Part shown: positions 54,378-62,178 of the stretch, piece after piece | How the letters are laid out: the number at the start of each line of letters is the position of its first letter | How positions within the stretch are numbered: the stretch's first letter is position 1 | Origin: Neobacillus sp. PS3-12 | GTDB lineage: Bacteria > Bacillota > Bacilli > Bacillales > Cytobacillaceae | Reading direction: 5' to 3' | Length of the DNA: 64,000 bases | NCBI RefSeq assembly: GCF_030915385.1 | Contig: NZ_CP133268.1 | Span: forward strand, 2,285,430 to 2,349,429 | The notes under the pieces: model-generated | Told to the model about the DNA's origin: nothing | What the model saw: only the letters and a program-made list of their open reading frames with translations | Database searches by the model: none | Made by a program: the position numbers and the translations under genes

Positions 54378-54404
54378 TGTCCGAAGATCAGGTGTTTTCG
54401 GACA
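54378..54404. repeat. single TGTCCGAAG palindrome
   Basis: TGTCCGAAGATCAGGTG and TTTTCGGACA form a stem 12 bp behind the stop of the protease gene, so here the element could serve as its terminator; no T-run follows. Confidence 0.65.
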
Positions 54405-54411
54405 CAGGAAC

Positions 54412-54778
54412 CGCTTTTTATCCGTAAACTATCCCCTTTTATCTGTACTTTCCAGTCATCTATCCGCAACTCTTCATTTATCCGTAAATTCACACCTTTT
54501 TTCCGTAAACTATCCCCTTTTATCCGCACTTTTCAGTCATCTATCCGCAACTCTTCATTTATCCGTAAATTCACACCTTTTTTCCGTAAACTATCCCCTT
54601 TTATCCGCACTTTTCAGTCATCTATCCGCAACTCTTCATTTATCCGTAAATTCACACCCTTTTTCCGTAAACTATCCCCTTTTATCCGCACTTTTCAGTC
54701 ATCTATCCGCAACTCTTCATTTATCCGTAAGTTCACACTTTTTTTCCGCACGAATGACCCATTTATCCGCAAATCCCC
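54412..54778. repeat. TATCCG tandem array, 81-bp super-repeat
   Basis: About 18 units carrying TATCCG or TTCCG occur at spacings of 21, 21, 21 and 18 bp, making an 81-bp block repeated about four times. Each block has TTCCGTAAACTATCCCC, TATCCGCACTTTTCAG, TATCCGCAACTCTTC and TATCCGTAAATTCACACC. The copies are almost identical. The last is worn (TTCCGCACGAATG). Open frames over it are products of the 3-divisible period. Confidence 0.9.
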
Positions 54779-54848
54779 CATAAAATCATTTTATTCTGGG
54801 TGGCTGCATAGAATGGAGAAAAGTACAAGCTACTAGGGGGAAAAAGCG

Positions 54849-55697
54849 ATGCAATTTATTGAAGAGGTAAAGGATGTAAAATTTAGTTTCCTGGAGAAGC
54901 AGCCGGCGTCGTCGATGAAACAAGCCTTTGTTTATGTGAATCATAACAATCAATACGTTGCGGTTAAAAATGGCGATCGTTTGTCACGAAGTGAGCTTCG
55001 GATTGGAAAATATAAACGCATTTATACCGTCAATATGCAGCAGCATACCATCGAATACAAAGAAGAGGTGCCTTCCGCTACCAGAGGGAGACGGTTTTCG
55101 GTTCATTTGTATATCGATATTGCAGTCGATCGGCCGGAACTGCTGGTTCAGCAAAATGCAGGTGAATTTGGAACCGTTGTTAACAACAATCTGCCCATGT
55201 GGGTGGAGGCGGAAGCTAGATTTTTTCCGATTGAAGAAGAACTGCGATTTGCGCGGCATATTGAGGAATTTTTTCAAACATCGGCTTTAGTCAGGGTGCT
55301 GCGCGATGCCGGCATTGCCGTAAGGGCTGTGCGTGTCTTGGTTAGGCAGGGCTTTCGGGACCAGCGCCATGATGAGGCGATTGCCGATTTGGACCGTCAT
55401 GCGGAGTTGTCCTCCTATCAAGAGGCGCTGGACTTGGAGGAAGCACGCCGGATTTCCGCCACGATTAAAGAGGCCTTGGAAGATGGAGACTTTATTACGG
55501 CTGGAAAGCTTGGCGAAAAGAATGAAATGGCTAAGAGATTAGTAGAATCCGAGTTCAACCAGAATCAGACTTTCAAACACGAGGTTAACAAACAGTTGCT
55601 GAATTTGATCAACGATCACTCGATTGACCTGGGCCGAGGCCGAACAACGATTAGCCAAATTGAAGCGACTTTTTCCTTATCTCCCAGTTCAAATTGA
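54849..55697 (+). CDS. hypothetical cytoplasmic protein
   Basis: This 282-residue protein has no signal or membrane helix. The N-terminal half contains beta-rich segments (FSVHLYIDIAVDRPELLVQQ) faintly like SPFH/band-7 proteins. The C-terminal half is helical and charged (SSYQEALDLEEARRISATIK). RBS AGGGGGAAAAAGCG. It probably forms an operon with the next gene, 39 bp downstream; I recognise no family. Confidence 0.8.
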   Translation: MQFIEEVKDVKFSFLEKQPASSMKQAFVYVNHNNQYVAVKNGDRLSRSELRIGKYKRIYTVNMQQHTIEYKEEVPSATRGRRFSVHLYIDIAVDRPELLVQQNAGEFGTVVNNNLPMWVEAEARFFPIEEELRFARHIEEFFQTSALVRVLRDAGIAVRAVRVLVRQGFRDQRHDEAIADLDRHAELSSYQEALDLEEARRISATIKEALEDGDFITAGKLGEKNEMAKRLVESEFNQNQTFKHEVNKQLLNLINDHSIDLGRGRTTISQIEATFSLSPSSN

Positions 55698-55736
55698 AAA
55701 GCGCCCTACTTATTTAAATAAAGGAGAATAGCCATA

Positions 55737-56471
55737 GTGGAATCTATCTTCGATCAACTTTTCTGGCTCTGGGTCCCTCTTTCATTTTTGCCTGAATGGC
55801 TCCGTCTATTTGTTGTTCTCTTTGTGGTTCTTCAAGTGCTTTTAAAAATTGCTCCTGTCTTTATTCGCTTATTGTGCCTTCTTTTGAGGAAGCTTCTGTA
55901 CTTATTTACTTATCCAATTATGTGGTTGATCAGCTCTCTGTTACGGAGTCGTAGAGAAGAGGAAAATGGGGACATCCCCCGCTGGATTGATGCCATTGAA
56001 GGACTTTTGGGCTGGTGCGAGAGATTTTTCAACAAAATGATTCAACTTTTTGCCAAAAAGAAACGATACAGAAGGAAATGGTCCTTTTATGCCGGCACTG
56101 CATTAGCTGTCTTGGTTACGGCTGCGGTCGTGAACAATCCTGGTGAATGGTATGCACATGATTGGAAAAAAACAGAAGATTGGCTGGCACAAGAAAAGCC
56201 GAGTGGTTATGATCGTGCGGAACCTGTGAAGATTAGTGCGGCGCCTGCGCAGAAGGAATTCGTTTTGAATCGGCAATATAAAGATGGCGGCAATATTCGC
56301 GAGGCCCCCACACTGTCGGCGAGGCGTCTATATACCATTGCTCGTGGTGAGTTCGTGCGGTTTTTAAATGAGGAGCAAGTGGATTCAAAAGGCATTAAGT
56401 GGTTAAAGGTACAAACAGCGAACGGGCGGGTCGCAGGCTGGGTTTCCGCAAATATCGTTCGGGAAAAATGA
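55737..56471 (+). CDS. membrane protein with extracytoplasmic SH3-like domain
   Basis: This 244-residue protein has a GTG start after AAAGGAGAATAGCCATA. Hydrophobic segments lie at ~20-60 and at ~117-130 (FYAGTALAVLVTAAVVNNP), with a cytoplasmic basic loop between. The C-terminal ~70 residues form a bacterial SH3 domain (YKDGGNIREAPTLSARRLYT ... WLKVQTANGRVAGWVSANIV) likely to bind cell-wall peptide. The role with its hypothetical partner gene is unknown. Confidence 0.8.
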   Translation: MESIFDQLFWLWVPLSFLPEWLRLFVVLFVVLQVLLKIAPVFIRLLCLLLRKLLYLFTYPIMWLISSLLRSRREEENGDIPRWIDAIEGLLGWCERFFNKMIQLFAKKKRYRRKWSFYAGTALAVLVTAAVVNNPGEWYAHDWKKTEDWLAQEKPSGYDRAEPVKISAAPAQKEFVLNRQYKDGGNIREAPTLSARRLYTIARGEFVRFLNEEQVDSKGIKWLKVQTANGRVAGWVSANIVREK

Positions 56472-56574
56472 GAGTTCGCTTGATGAATTGGTTGTGAGGT
56501 GGTTATGGGCGATTTTCAATTTACAGAGTAATAGCCAGTTCCAGGACCGAGACTGCTGAACTTGGTTTGGTGCG

Positions 56575-56685
56575 ATGCACGTTTTTGGGGGTACGTTACA
56601 CGTTTTTCGCGGCGGCTTGCACGTTTTCGAGTGAGCCTTGCACCTTTTTCGGAGAGCTTTGCACATTTTGCCATTTTCAGGAAAC
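56575..56685. repeat. 21-bp repeat cassette, TTGCACG family (array 4a)
   Basis: The units ATGCACGTTTTTGGGGG, TTACACGTTTTTCGC, TTGCACGTTTTCGAG and TTGCACCTTTTTCGG are followed by TTGCACATTTTGCCATTTTC and AGGAA: four 21-bp units plus terminal unit. The gap 56472-56896 holds only arrays 4a and 4b. Confidence 0.88.
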
Positions 56686-56755
56686 GAAAACCAGTCGGCG
56701 GGCGGTGCGTTTGAACAATTAGGCCTACTGGAACGACTGAACTTGGTTTGGTGCG

Positions 56756-56865
56756 ATGCACGTTTTTGGGGCGCGTTACACGTTTTTTGCGGTGGCTTGC
56801 ACGTTTTCGAGTGAGCCTTGCACCTTTTTCGGGGAGCTTTGCACGTTTTGCCATTTTCAGGAAAC
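56756..56865. repeat. 21-bp repeat cassette, TTGCACG family (array 4b)
   Basis: It is nearly identical to array 4a and displaced by ~181 bp, including the lead sequence CTGAACTTGGTTTGGTGCG, so a whole cassette with its flank was duplicated in tandem. Confidence 0.88.
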
Positions 56866-56896
56866 GAAAAGCCAGTCATCCAGACTGGCTTCGAAA

Positions 56897-57223
56897 TTAG
56901 TGGCGTGGTGCAAATAAGATAATGGCAGCACCAACCAAACAAATGGCGGCACCGATCCAATCGTATAGATCAGGGGACTTCCGATCAATCCCCCAGCCCC
57001 AGAGCAAGGATAGGATGATGAACACACCGCCGTATGCGGCATATACCCTGCCGAAGGAGGGAAAGGTTTGGAATGTGGCCATCACACCGTATATGGCTAA
57101 AATAACGCCGCCTGCAACACCCCAATACCACGGGTAACTTTCACGCAGGCACTGCCAAATGAGGTAGCCGCCGCCGATTTCTGCTAGGCCCGCCAATATG
57201 AACAAAACGACTGCCTGGATCAT
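56897..57223 (-). CDS. ynfA: YnfA/UPF0060 family membrane protein
   Basis: This 108-residue protein has four membrane helices, from MIQAVVLFILAGLAEIGGGY to GAAICLVGAAIILFAPR, with YLIWQCLRE and GRVYAAYGGVFI motifs of the SMR-related UPF0060 group. Its start codon overlaps the stop of the Cys-rich FeoB partner (ATGA), so it belongs to the feoB operon. Transport role unproven. Confidence 0.92.
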   Translation of the reverse strand: MIQAVVLFILAGLAEIGGGYLIWQCLRESYPWYWGVAGGVILAIYGVMATFQTFPSFGRVYAAYGGVFIILSLLWGWGIDRKSPDLYDWIGAAICLVGAAIILFAPRH

Positions 57224-57381
57224 TTCGGCTCCCGAGGCTCCATTGTCGTACAATTGGTCTTGCACACTTTAGACAGTTCACAGGCCGCACATTTTCCCTG
57301 GCGGCTCTTTTTGATCGAGCGGTACAAAGCCCAACCTGCATAGCCGAATATTAACACGCCAATGGTGACATTAAAAATCAC
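57220..57381 (-). CDS. FeoB-associated Cys-rich membrane protein
   Basis: This 53-residue protein starts at GTG 57381, whose ribosome binding site GGAGGT overlaps the end of feoB. It has one membrane helix (FNVTIGVLIFGYAGWALYRS), then a basic segment and four cysteines in KCAACELSKVCKTNC. This matches the small FeoB-associated Cys-rich family that follows feoB in Firmicutes, probably an accessory or iron-binding subunit in place of FeoC. Confidence 0.88.
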   Translation of the reverse strand: MIFNVTIGVLIFGYAGWALYRSIKKSRQGKCAACELSKVCKTNCTTMEPREPK

Positions 57382-57387
57382 GATCCC

Positions 57388-59382
57388 TCAACCTCCAATT
57401 CCAAGCAGTTGTCCGCCTTGGTAGATAACGAAAGAAACGATATACGCAACAACCAAGCCGTACCCAATTGAAAAATACATCCATTTCCGCCAACTGGTTT
57501 CTTTTTGGATGGTTGCCACTGTAGCAAGACATGGTACGTACAATAAAATAAAGGCCATGAAGCTGTAGGCAGATAGTGGTGTAAAAACGTGTGAGATCAC
57601 TTGTTGCAAGCTTCCGCCATTTGGGACAAAGTAAATCACATTCATAGATGACACGACGATTTCTTTTGCCAAAAAGCCGGTAATTAGACTTGCAGCGGCC
57701 TGCCATGTACCAAAGCCTAGCGGTATAAAAATTGGCGCAATCCAGCGGCATACAATCGACAAAAAGCTATGGTCCGCTGATACATTGAATCCGCCTGGTC
57801 CAAGGTTAGACAAGAGCCAAATCATGATCGTTCCGCCAAGGATAAACGTACCCGCCTTTCTCACAAAGCCCTTTCCCTTGTCCCATGTACTTCTCATTAA
57901 GGTTCGGAACTGTGGTACACGGTATGGCGGTAATTCAACGACAAAGAGGGAACCTTCACTTTTAATAAAGAAGGAAAAGATTTTTGCTAAAATGATTGCT
58001 ACTACAACGCCAAGCACGTAAAAGGACAAGACGATCAGTGCTTGGTGGCTTTTAAAAAATGCGGCCACGAACAAGCTGTAAACGGTCAGACGTGCTGAGC
58101 AGGACATTAATGGTGTTAAAAGAATCGTCAAGAGTCTTTCTTTTGGCTGTTCAATGGTGCGTGCGCTCATGATCGCTGGAACGTTACAGCCAAAGCCGAT
58201 AATCAATGGGATGAACGCCTTCCCGTTTAGGCCGACAAGTTCCATGATTCGGTCCATAACCATCGCGATTCTAGACATATAGCCTGAGTCTTCCAGCAAG
58301 GAGATGAAGAAAAACAAGATAAAGATTTGCGGCACGAAAACCAGTACTCCGCCGACGCCGCCGATGATTCCTTGAACAACGACATCCTTGATGAAGGTCG
58401 AGGCACCGACAAGCGTTAGCCCTTTTTCAGTCCAGTCTGTCAAGGGTCCTGAGAAAAATTTGTCCAGTAAATCCGATATTGGCGTTCCTAGCCAGTCAAA
58501 GGTTAATTTAAAAATCAAGAACATAAACCCTAGAAAAATAAGCAGGCCTAAATATCGATTTGTTACGATTGGGTCGATGAATTCGGTCAGTGTTTTATGA
58601 TGTTTGTCTTTTATGGTGATACATTCATCAAGAATCGATTGGATCAATGCCTGCCGCTGCTTAAAAATATATTGGCGTAGCGATTTTTCTTGAATAATGG
58701 ATTCTGTTCTATTGATGATTTTTTCAATTTGTTCATGATTGCCTACTTTATTTTTAACGACGAAGTTGCCTTCCAATAATTGAATGGCTAGCCAGCGGGG
58801 GTTAATGTTATTTTCCTTCGGTAGCAATTTGCTCATCTCTTGAATGGCTGCTTCGACCTCTGGGCCGTAATCAATCGTGATGGCGGATGGCTTTAGTTTC
58901 GGGTGAGCCAAGAAGTCGCCTAACTCCTGGCACCCTTTCCCTGTTCTTGCGACAATCTCTTGAACAGGTACTCCCAGACGCTTGGATAGCGTCTCATGAT
59001 TAATATGTATTCCCTGTGAGCGTGCGACATCCATCATATTTAAGCCGATAACCACTGGAGCGCCAAATTCTAGCAACTGAATGGTAAGCTGAAGGTTTCT
59101 GAGCATTTGCGAGGCATCAACAATATTCAAGATTGCTTGAAAGGAACCGTTTAATAGGTATTCTGTTGCCACTGCTTCGTCTTTCGATAGCGGATTGAGC
59201 GTGTAGATTCCGGGCAGGTCGATCAGTAAATCTTCCTTATGTTTTCTCATTGCTCCTACCTTTTTCTCAACCGTGACACCGCTCCAGTTCCCTACATACT
59301 CGTATGAGCCTGTTAACATGTTAAAAAGGGAGGTTTTTCCTGTGTTTGGATTTCCAAATAATCCGATCTCCATATTGTTCAT
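57388..59382 (-). CDS. feoB: ferrous iron transporter FeoB
   Basis: This 664-residue protein has an N-terminal G domain with G1 GLFGNPNTGKTSLFNMLTG, switch region YVGNWSGVTVEKKVG, G3 LIDLPGIYTL and G4 GLNMMDVA. Gate and core membrane domains follow, with PLIIGFGCNVPAIMSARTIE and the second gate copy ITGFLAKEIVVSSMNVIYF. It imports Fe(II). Start chosen at ATG 59382 after GGAGGGGAGAAG; the longer frame (59409) begins inside that site. No feoA lies upstream, which is unusual. Confidence 0.95.
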   Translation of the reverse strand: MNNMEIGLFGNPNTGKTSLFNMLTGSYEYVGNWSGVTVEKKVGAMRKHKEDLLIDLPGIYTLNPLSKDEAVATEYLLNGSFQAILNIVDASQMLRNLQLTIQLLEFGAPVVIGLNMMDVARSQGIHINHETLSKRLGVPVQEIVARTGKGCQELGDFLAHPKLKPSAITIDYGPEVEAAIQEMSKLLPKENNINPRWLAIQLLEGNFVVKNKVGNHEQIEKIINRTESIIQEKSLRQYIFKQRQALIQSILDECITIKDKHHKTLTEFIDPIVTNRYLGLLIFLGFMFLIFKLTFDWLGTPISDLLDKFFSGPLTDWTEKGLTLVGASTFIKDVVVQGIIGGVGGVLVFVPQIFILFFFISLLEDSGYMSRIAMVMDRIMELVGLNGKAFIPLIIGFGCNVPAIMSARTIEQPKERLLTILLTPLMSCSARLTVYSLFVAAFFKSHQALIVLSFYVLGVVVAIILAKIFSFFIKSEGSLFVVELPPYRVPQFRTLMRSTWDKGKGFVRKAGTFILGGTIMIWLLSNLGPGGFNVSADHSFLSIVCRWIAPIFIPLGFGTWQAAASLITGFLAKEIVVSSMNVIYFVPNGGSLQQVISHVFTPLSAYSFMAFILLYVPCLATVATIQKETSWRKWMYFSIGYGLVVAYIVSFVIYQGGQLLGIGG

Positions 59383-59443
59383 CTTCTCCCCTCCACAGCA
59401 ATTCGACATTCATATATTTTAATAGATTACTTTTTCACTACGT

Positions 59444-59465
59444 TAATGAGAATCTTTCTCAATTA
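59444..59465 (-). promoter_or_regulatory. Fur box upstream of feoB
   Basis: TAATGAGAATCTTTCTCAATTA is an imperfect dyad (TGAGAA-TC-TTCTCA core) matching the Bacillus Fur consensus. It lies ~60 bp before the feoB start, so the operon should be repressed when iron is plentiful. Confidence 0.8.
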
Positions 59466-59666
59466 ACATTTTTAGTGTATGGCAATTCCTTTTAGTAGTC
59501 AAGTGATTTTTGGGCTATACAGAATATGGTGAGCGCAGCGTCAGTTGTGATATTACGGCGAATGCTGTCGCAAGTTTGAATTTTCTAATAATATGTTCAC
59601 AGAATGTTCATATGTTATACTCTATGTAAGCGAATTCAATTCTTTTAGTGAAAAGGTGGTTTAATA

Positions 59667-59897
59667 ATGTTAATTGAGAATTTGGTACAACGTTTTACTG
59701 AAGCGAAAAACTATACACCGTCACACGCGAATGAATTACTTGATTTTCTTCAAAAGTCTTATATCTCTGGAGAACTGTCTATTGTTGAATATAAAAAGCT
59801 ATTTTGTGAACTAACTACTCAGCATGATGCCGAAAAGCCTAGCGAATTTTTCATGAAAACCAAACTATTCAACTTTGAATACGAAATTGCTTTTTAA
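59667..59897 (+). CDS. YppF-like small protein
   Basis: This 76-residue helical protein (ENLVQRFTEAKNYTPSHANE, LLDFLQKSYISGELSIVEYK) resembles B. subtilis YppF by memory of its pattern; function unknown. RBS AAAAGGTGGTTTAATA. Monocistronic with a strong terminator. Confidence 0.7.
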   Translation: MLIENLVQRFTEAKNYTPSHANELLDFLQKSYISGELSIVEYKKLFCELTTQHDAEKPSEFFMKTKLFNFEYEIAF

Positions 59898-59906
59898 AAA
59901 GTACCT

Positions 59907-59938
59907 AAGGGGACGGATGAATCCGTCCCCTCTTTTAT
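59907..59938 (+). terminator. terminator of the YppF-like gene
   Basis: AGGGGACGGA-TGAA-TCCGTCCCCT then CTTTTATTT. Confidence 0.9.
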
Positions 59939-59969
59939 TTCGCAAGCTATGTATTTTATAGTAGCGATC

Positions 59970-60941
59970 CTATTTCGCAAGCCAAAGGTGGCTTGTATTG
60001 AATTGAATTTTCTCTTCTTCGATCAGGGCGATCAGTGCCTTGGCGGCGTCGGGATCGAATTGGGTGCCGCTGTTCTGCTTAATTTCATTGATGACGTAAT
60101 CCGTGGTTAAAGGCCTGCTCCGATAGACGCGCTTGGAAGTCATTGCGTCGAAGGAGTCTGCTACTGAGACAATCCTGGCGGCGAGCGGGATACTGCGTTC
60201 CTTTAACCCAAAAGGATAGCCGCTTCCATCGTAACGTTCGTGATGATAACGGATGATGTCGAGGAGGCCGTTTTTTTTGAATTTGGTGATGTGATTGACC
60301 ATTTCGTAGCCCCTTTGGGGGTGCTCTTTGATGCGTTCGAATTCAGCTTCGGTTAGTTGTGACGGTTTGTTTAGGATGTTTTCGGGTATGCCGATTTTTC
60401 CGATATCATGGAGGAGCGCGCCGATGTAGATGTTATGGCATGTCCTTGGTGATAGACGCATTTTTTCTGCGATCAGGGCCGCATAGTGTGCGACGTTTTC
60501 GGAATGTGAAGCGGTGTATGCATCTCGGGCGTCGAGTGTTTTTGATAGTGTGATGACGAGTGATAATGTGTCCTCTTGTTCGGTTTGGTAGCGTTCGATT
60601 AATAGTTTAATCATGAGGGTTAGTAAAAAATATACGCCCCAGTGAAATAGGTAGAAGATCAGGCCCATACCTTGAAAGGCCATCATGCCGATGTAACCGC
60701 TTAAGAATGATAGGACGCCGGTGCCGATTAAGTGGATGAAAATGCTAAAGTGGCGGAAGCCGATTCCCATAAAAATGCAGACGACAACAAAGGTTCCTTC
60801 CAGGAACAGACGTGGGTCCATTTTGAAAAAGACATGCAGCAGGATGGCTGCAAGGAGGGAAATGTAAAATAATCCCTGATAGGTTGCACGTTTCTCCAGG
60901 ATGGAGGCCCTTTTTTGGAATTCGTTCATTGGGTCAGTCAC
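59970..60941 (-). CDS. membrane HD-GYP domain protein, probable c-di-GMP phosphodiesterase
   Basis: This 323-residue protein has about four N-terminal membrane helices (residues 20-125) and an HD-GYP domain. TASHSENVAHYAALIAEKMR, LLHDIGKIGIPENILNKPSQ, RIKEHPQRGYEMV and IIRYHHERYDGSGYPFGLKE carry the HD metal site and an intact GYP signature, with VSVADSFDAMTSKRVYR later. It should hydrolyse c-di-GMP. It lacks sensor domains other than the membrane part. It shares the window with a c-di-GMP riboswitch and an exopolysaccharide operon. Confidence 0.93.
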   Translation of the reverse strand: MTDPMNEFQKRASILEKRATYQGLFYISLLAAILLHVFFKMDPRLFLEGTFVVVCIFMGIGFRHFSIFIHLIGTGVLSFLSGYIGMMAFQGMGLIFYLFHWGVYFLLTLMIKLLIERYQTEQEDTLSLVITLSKTLDARDAYTASHSENVAHYAALIAEKMRLSPRTCHNIYIGALLHDIGKIGIPENILNKPSQLTEAEFERIKEHPQRGYEMVNHITKFKKNGLLDIIRYHHERYDGSGYPFGLKERSIPLAARIVSVADSFDAMTSKRVYRSRPLTTDYVINEIKQNSGTQFDPDAAKALIALIEEEKIQFNTSHLWLAK

Positions 60942-61076
60942 CTTTCTTGATTCGCTACGGAGAAATTATAACGTAGAATCAAGGCGAATTCTTAATGGAG
61001 TTATGAACAATCTGTGAGAGCGGCGAACGAATTAAAGGGATATAAATGTTCCGTCGATTTTTTCTTTAACGAGCGA

Positions 61077-61154
61077 TATATCCGTAAGTTCTTCGATTAT
61101 AACCGTAAACTCCCACTATATATCCGTAACTTTTGACCAGATATCCGTATCTCC
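61077..61154. repeat. TATCCGTAA repeat array, 21-bp period
   Basis: TATATCCGTAAGTTCTTC, TATAACCGTAAACTCCC, TATATCCGTAACTTTTG and GATATCCGTATCTCC are at exact 21-bp steps. It has the same motif as the array at 54412. The gap 60942-61352 contains this array and two minus-strand terminators. Confidence 0.8.
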
Positions 61155-61166
61155 AGATAAAACAAA

Positions 61167-61195
61167 GAGACCGCTGAATCGGGTTCAGCGGCCTC
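61167..61195 (-). terminator. hairpin terminator
   Basis: On the minus strand GAGGCCGCTGAA-CCCGA-TTCAGCGGTCTC then TTTGTTTT. A second, distal stop for the ssbB transcript. Confidence 0.75.
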
Positions 61196-61258
61196 ATTTA
61201 AAAAAACAGGGGGTTTTGTTAAAAGTATATCCTTAAGATGGATTTTTATACATAATTG

Positions 61259-61290
61259 CAAAAAAATTCCGACGCGTGGCGGCGCCGGAT
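61259..61290 (-). terminator. terminator of ssbB and the small downstream gene
   Basis: On the minus strand ATCCGGCGC-CGCCA-CGCGTCGGAAT followed by TTTTTTT. Confidence 0.75.
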
Positions 61291-61352
61291 CATAAATGAA
61301 GGTTTGTGTTCGAGGAGAGGATTGATTTTTTCTAGAGGAAATGAGGAATGTA

Positions 61353-61532
61353 TTAGGAATTTTGGCGGGTTGCTTCAAAGAGGTTTTGACGGTTTGCTTC
61401 AAATTGGAGTTCGCGGATTAGCCATTCTAGCTGGGAGACACGTTTTTGGAGGCTGTCGACGGTTTGATTGGCTCTGCCGACCATTCGGATTAGGCTTTCA
61501 AGCAAGTGGGAGACTTCTTCGTCATGACTCAA
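61353..61532 (-). CDS. 59-residue coiled-coil protein coupled to ssbB
   Basis: It has a TTG start at 61532 whose ribosome binding site AGGAGG lies within the last codons of ssbB (the two overlap by TTGA). The protein is heptad-rich (VSHLLESLIRMVGRANQTVD, SLQKRVSQLEWLIRELQFEA), a probable coiled coil, and ends ATRQNS. I know no family. It would be made with SsbB, possibly under competence control. Confidence 0.7.
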   Translation of the reverse strand: MSHDEEVSHLLESLIRMVGRANQTVDSLQKRVSQLEWLIRELQFEANRQNLFEATRQNS

Positions 61533-61897
61533 AATGGCAATTCCTCCTCGATTTTTTGTTTCTTCGTTTCGATGTGCGGTTTGCTGCTCAAAAAGCGAAC
61601 GGTATCGGCGATCACTTCGGTGATGTATATCCGTTTGCCTTCCTGCGTGTCATAATGGCGGGTTTGGATTCTCCCGGTAATTCCGACAACGGACCCCTTT
61701 CGGCAGTATTGTGCTGTGTTTTGAGCGGCTTTGCGCCAAAGCGTGCAAGAGATAAAATCCGCTTCCTGTTCACCGTTTTGATTTCGGTATTGGCGGTTGA
61801 CGGCCAAGGTTACATGGGCGAAGGGGATCCCTTCTGACGTCACTTTGGCTTCGGGATCACGTGTCAATCTTCCGACAATGGTCACTTGATTGATCAT
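61529..61897 (-). CDS. ssbB: single-stranded DNA-binding protein SsbB
   Basis: This 122-residue protein consists of one OB fold: MINQVTIVGRLTRDPEAKVT, HVTLAVNRQYRNQNGEQEAD, FISCTLWRKAAQNTAQYCRK. It lacks the long Gly/Gln-rich tail of SsbA but ends EEELPF, like the acidic tip for partner binding. The short length and the neighbour ywpF match competence-associated SsbB (YwpH) of B. subtilis. ATG 61897 follows GAAAGGAGCAATAGGA. Confidence 0.9.
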   Translation of the reverse strand: MINQVTIVGRLTRDPEAKVTSEGIPFAHVTLAVNRQYRNQNGEQEADFISCTLWRKAAQNTAQYCRKGSVVGITGRIQTRHYDTQEGKRIYITEVIADTVRFLSSKPHIETKKQKIEEELPF

Positions 61898-61994
61898 TCC
61901 TATTGCTCCTTTCAGCTTGATGGCTCTATCATATCCCCCGAGAGCAGGCTTGTAAAAAAGCGAAAATCTTGTTTTCGAGCATACAACCACATTG

Positions 61995-62030
61995 AAAAAT
62001 CGATTTTCCCTTAACACAAAATGAAGTTTC
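61995..62030 (-). promoter_or_regulatory. ComK-like box (two AT boxes) upstream of ssbB
   Basis: The plus strand reads AAAA-ATCGA-TTTT, ten bases, then AAAA-TGAAG-TTTC: two AAAA-N5-TTTT motifs, the second with one mismatch. ComK boxes have two such motifs at fixed spacing; the spacing here is slightly off. ssbB is a ComK target in B. subtilis. It lies ~100 bp before the start codon. Confidence 0.5.
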
Positions 62031-62178
62031 CGCACCCATTTTCGACAATATTTCTTGATTTTTCATCTTTCGGCCAATATTTTTCGACAAAATGACTTGG
62101 CCTATTTTCGAAAATAGGGCTTTCAGGTTGTCTTATGTTATAATCTTAGTAATCATTAATAAACCGAGGGGGAATGAG

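Noticed and set aside
54412..54778. CRISPR array
   Set aside because: There are no unique spacers of constant length between identical repeats; units are contiguous with an 18/21-bp period, and no cas genes are present.
54375..54836. Open frame of 153 codons across the TATCCG array
   Set aside because: Its repetitive content follows the 81-bp period, all spacings are multiples of three, and overlapping frames are equally open; no start signal.
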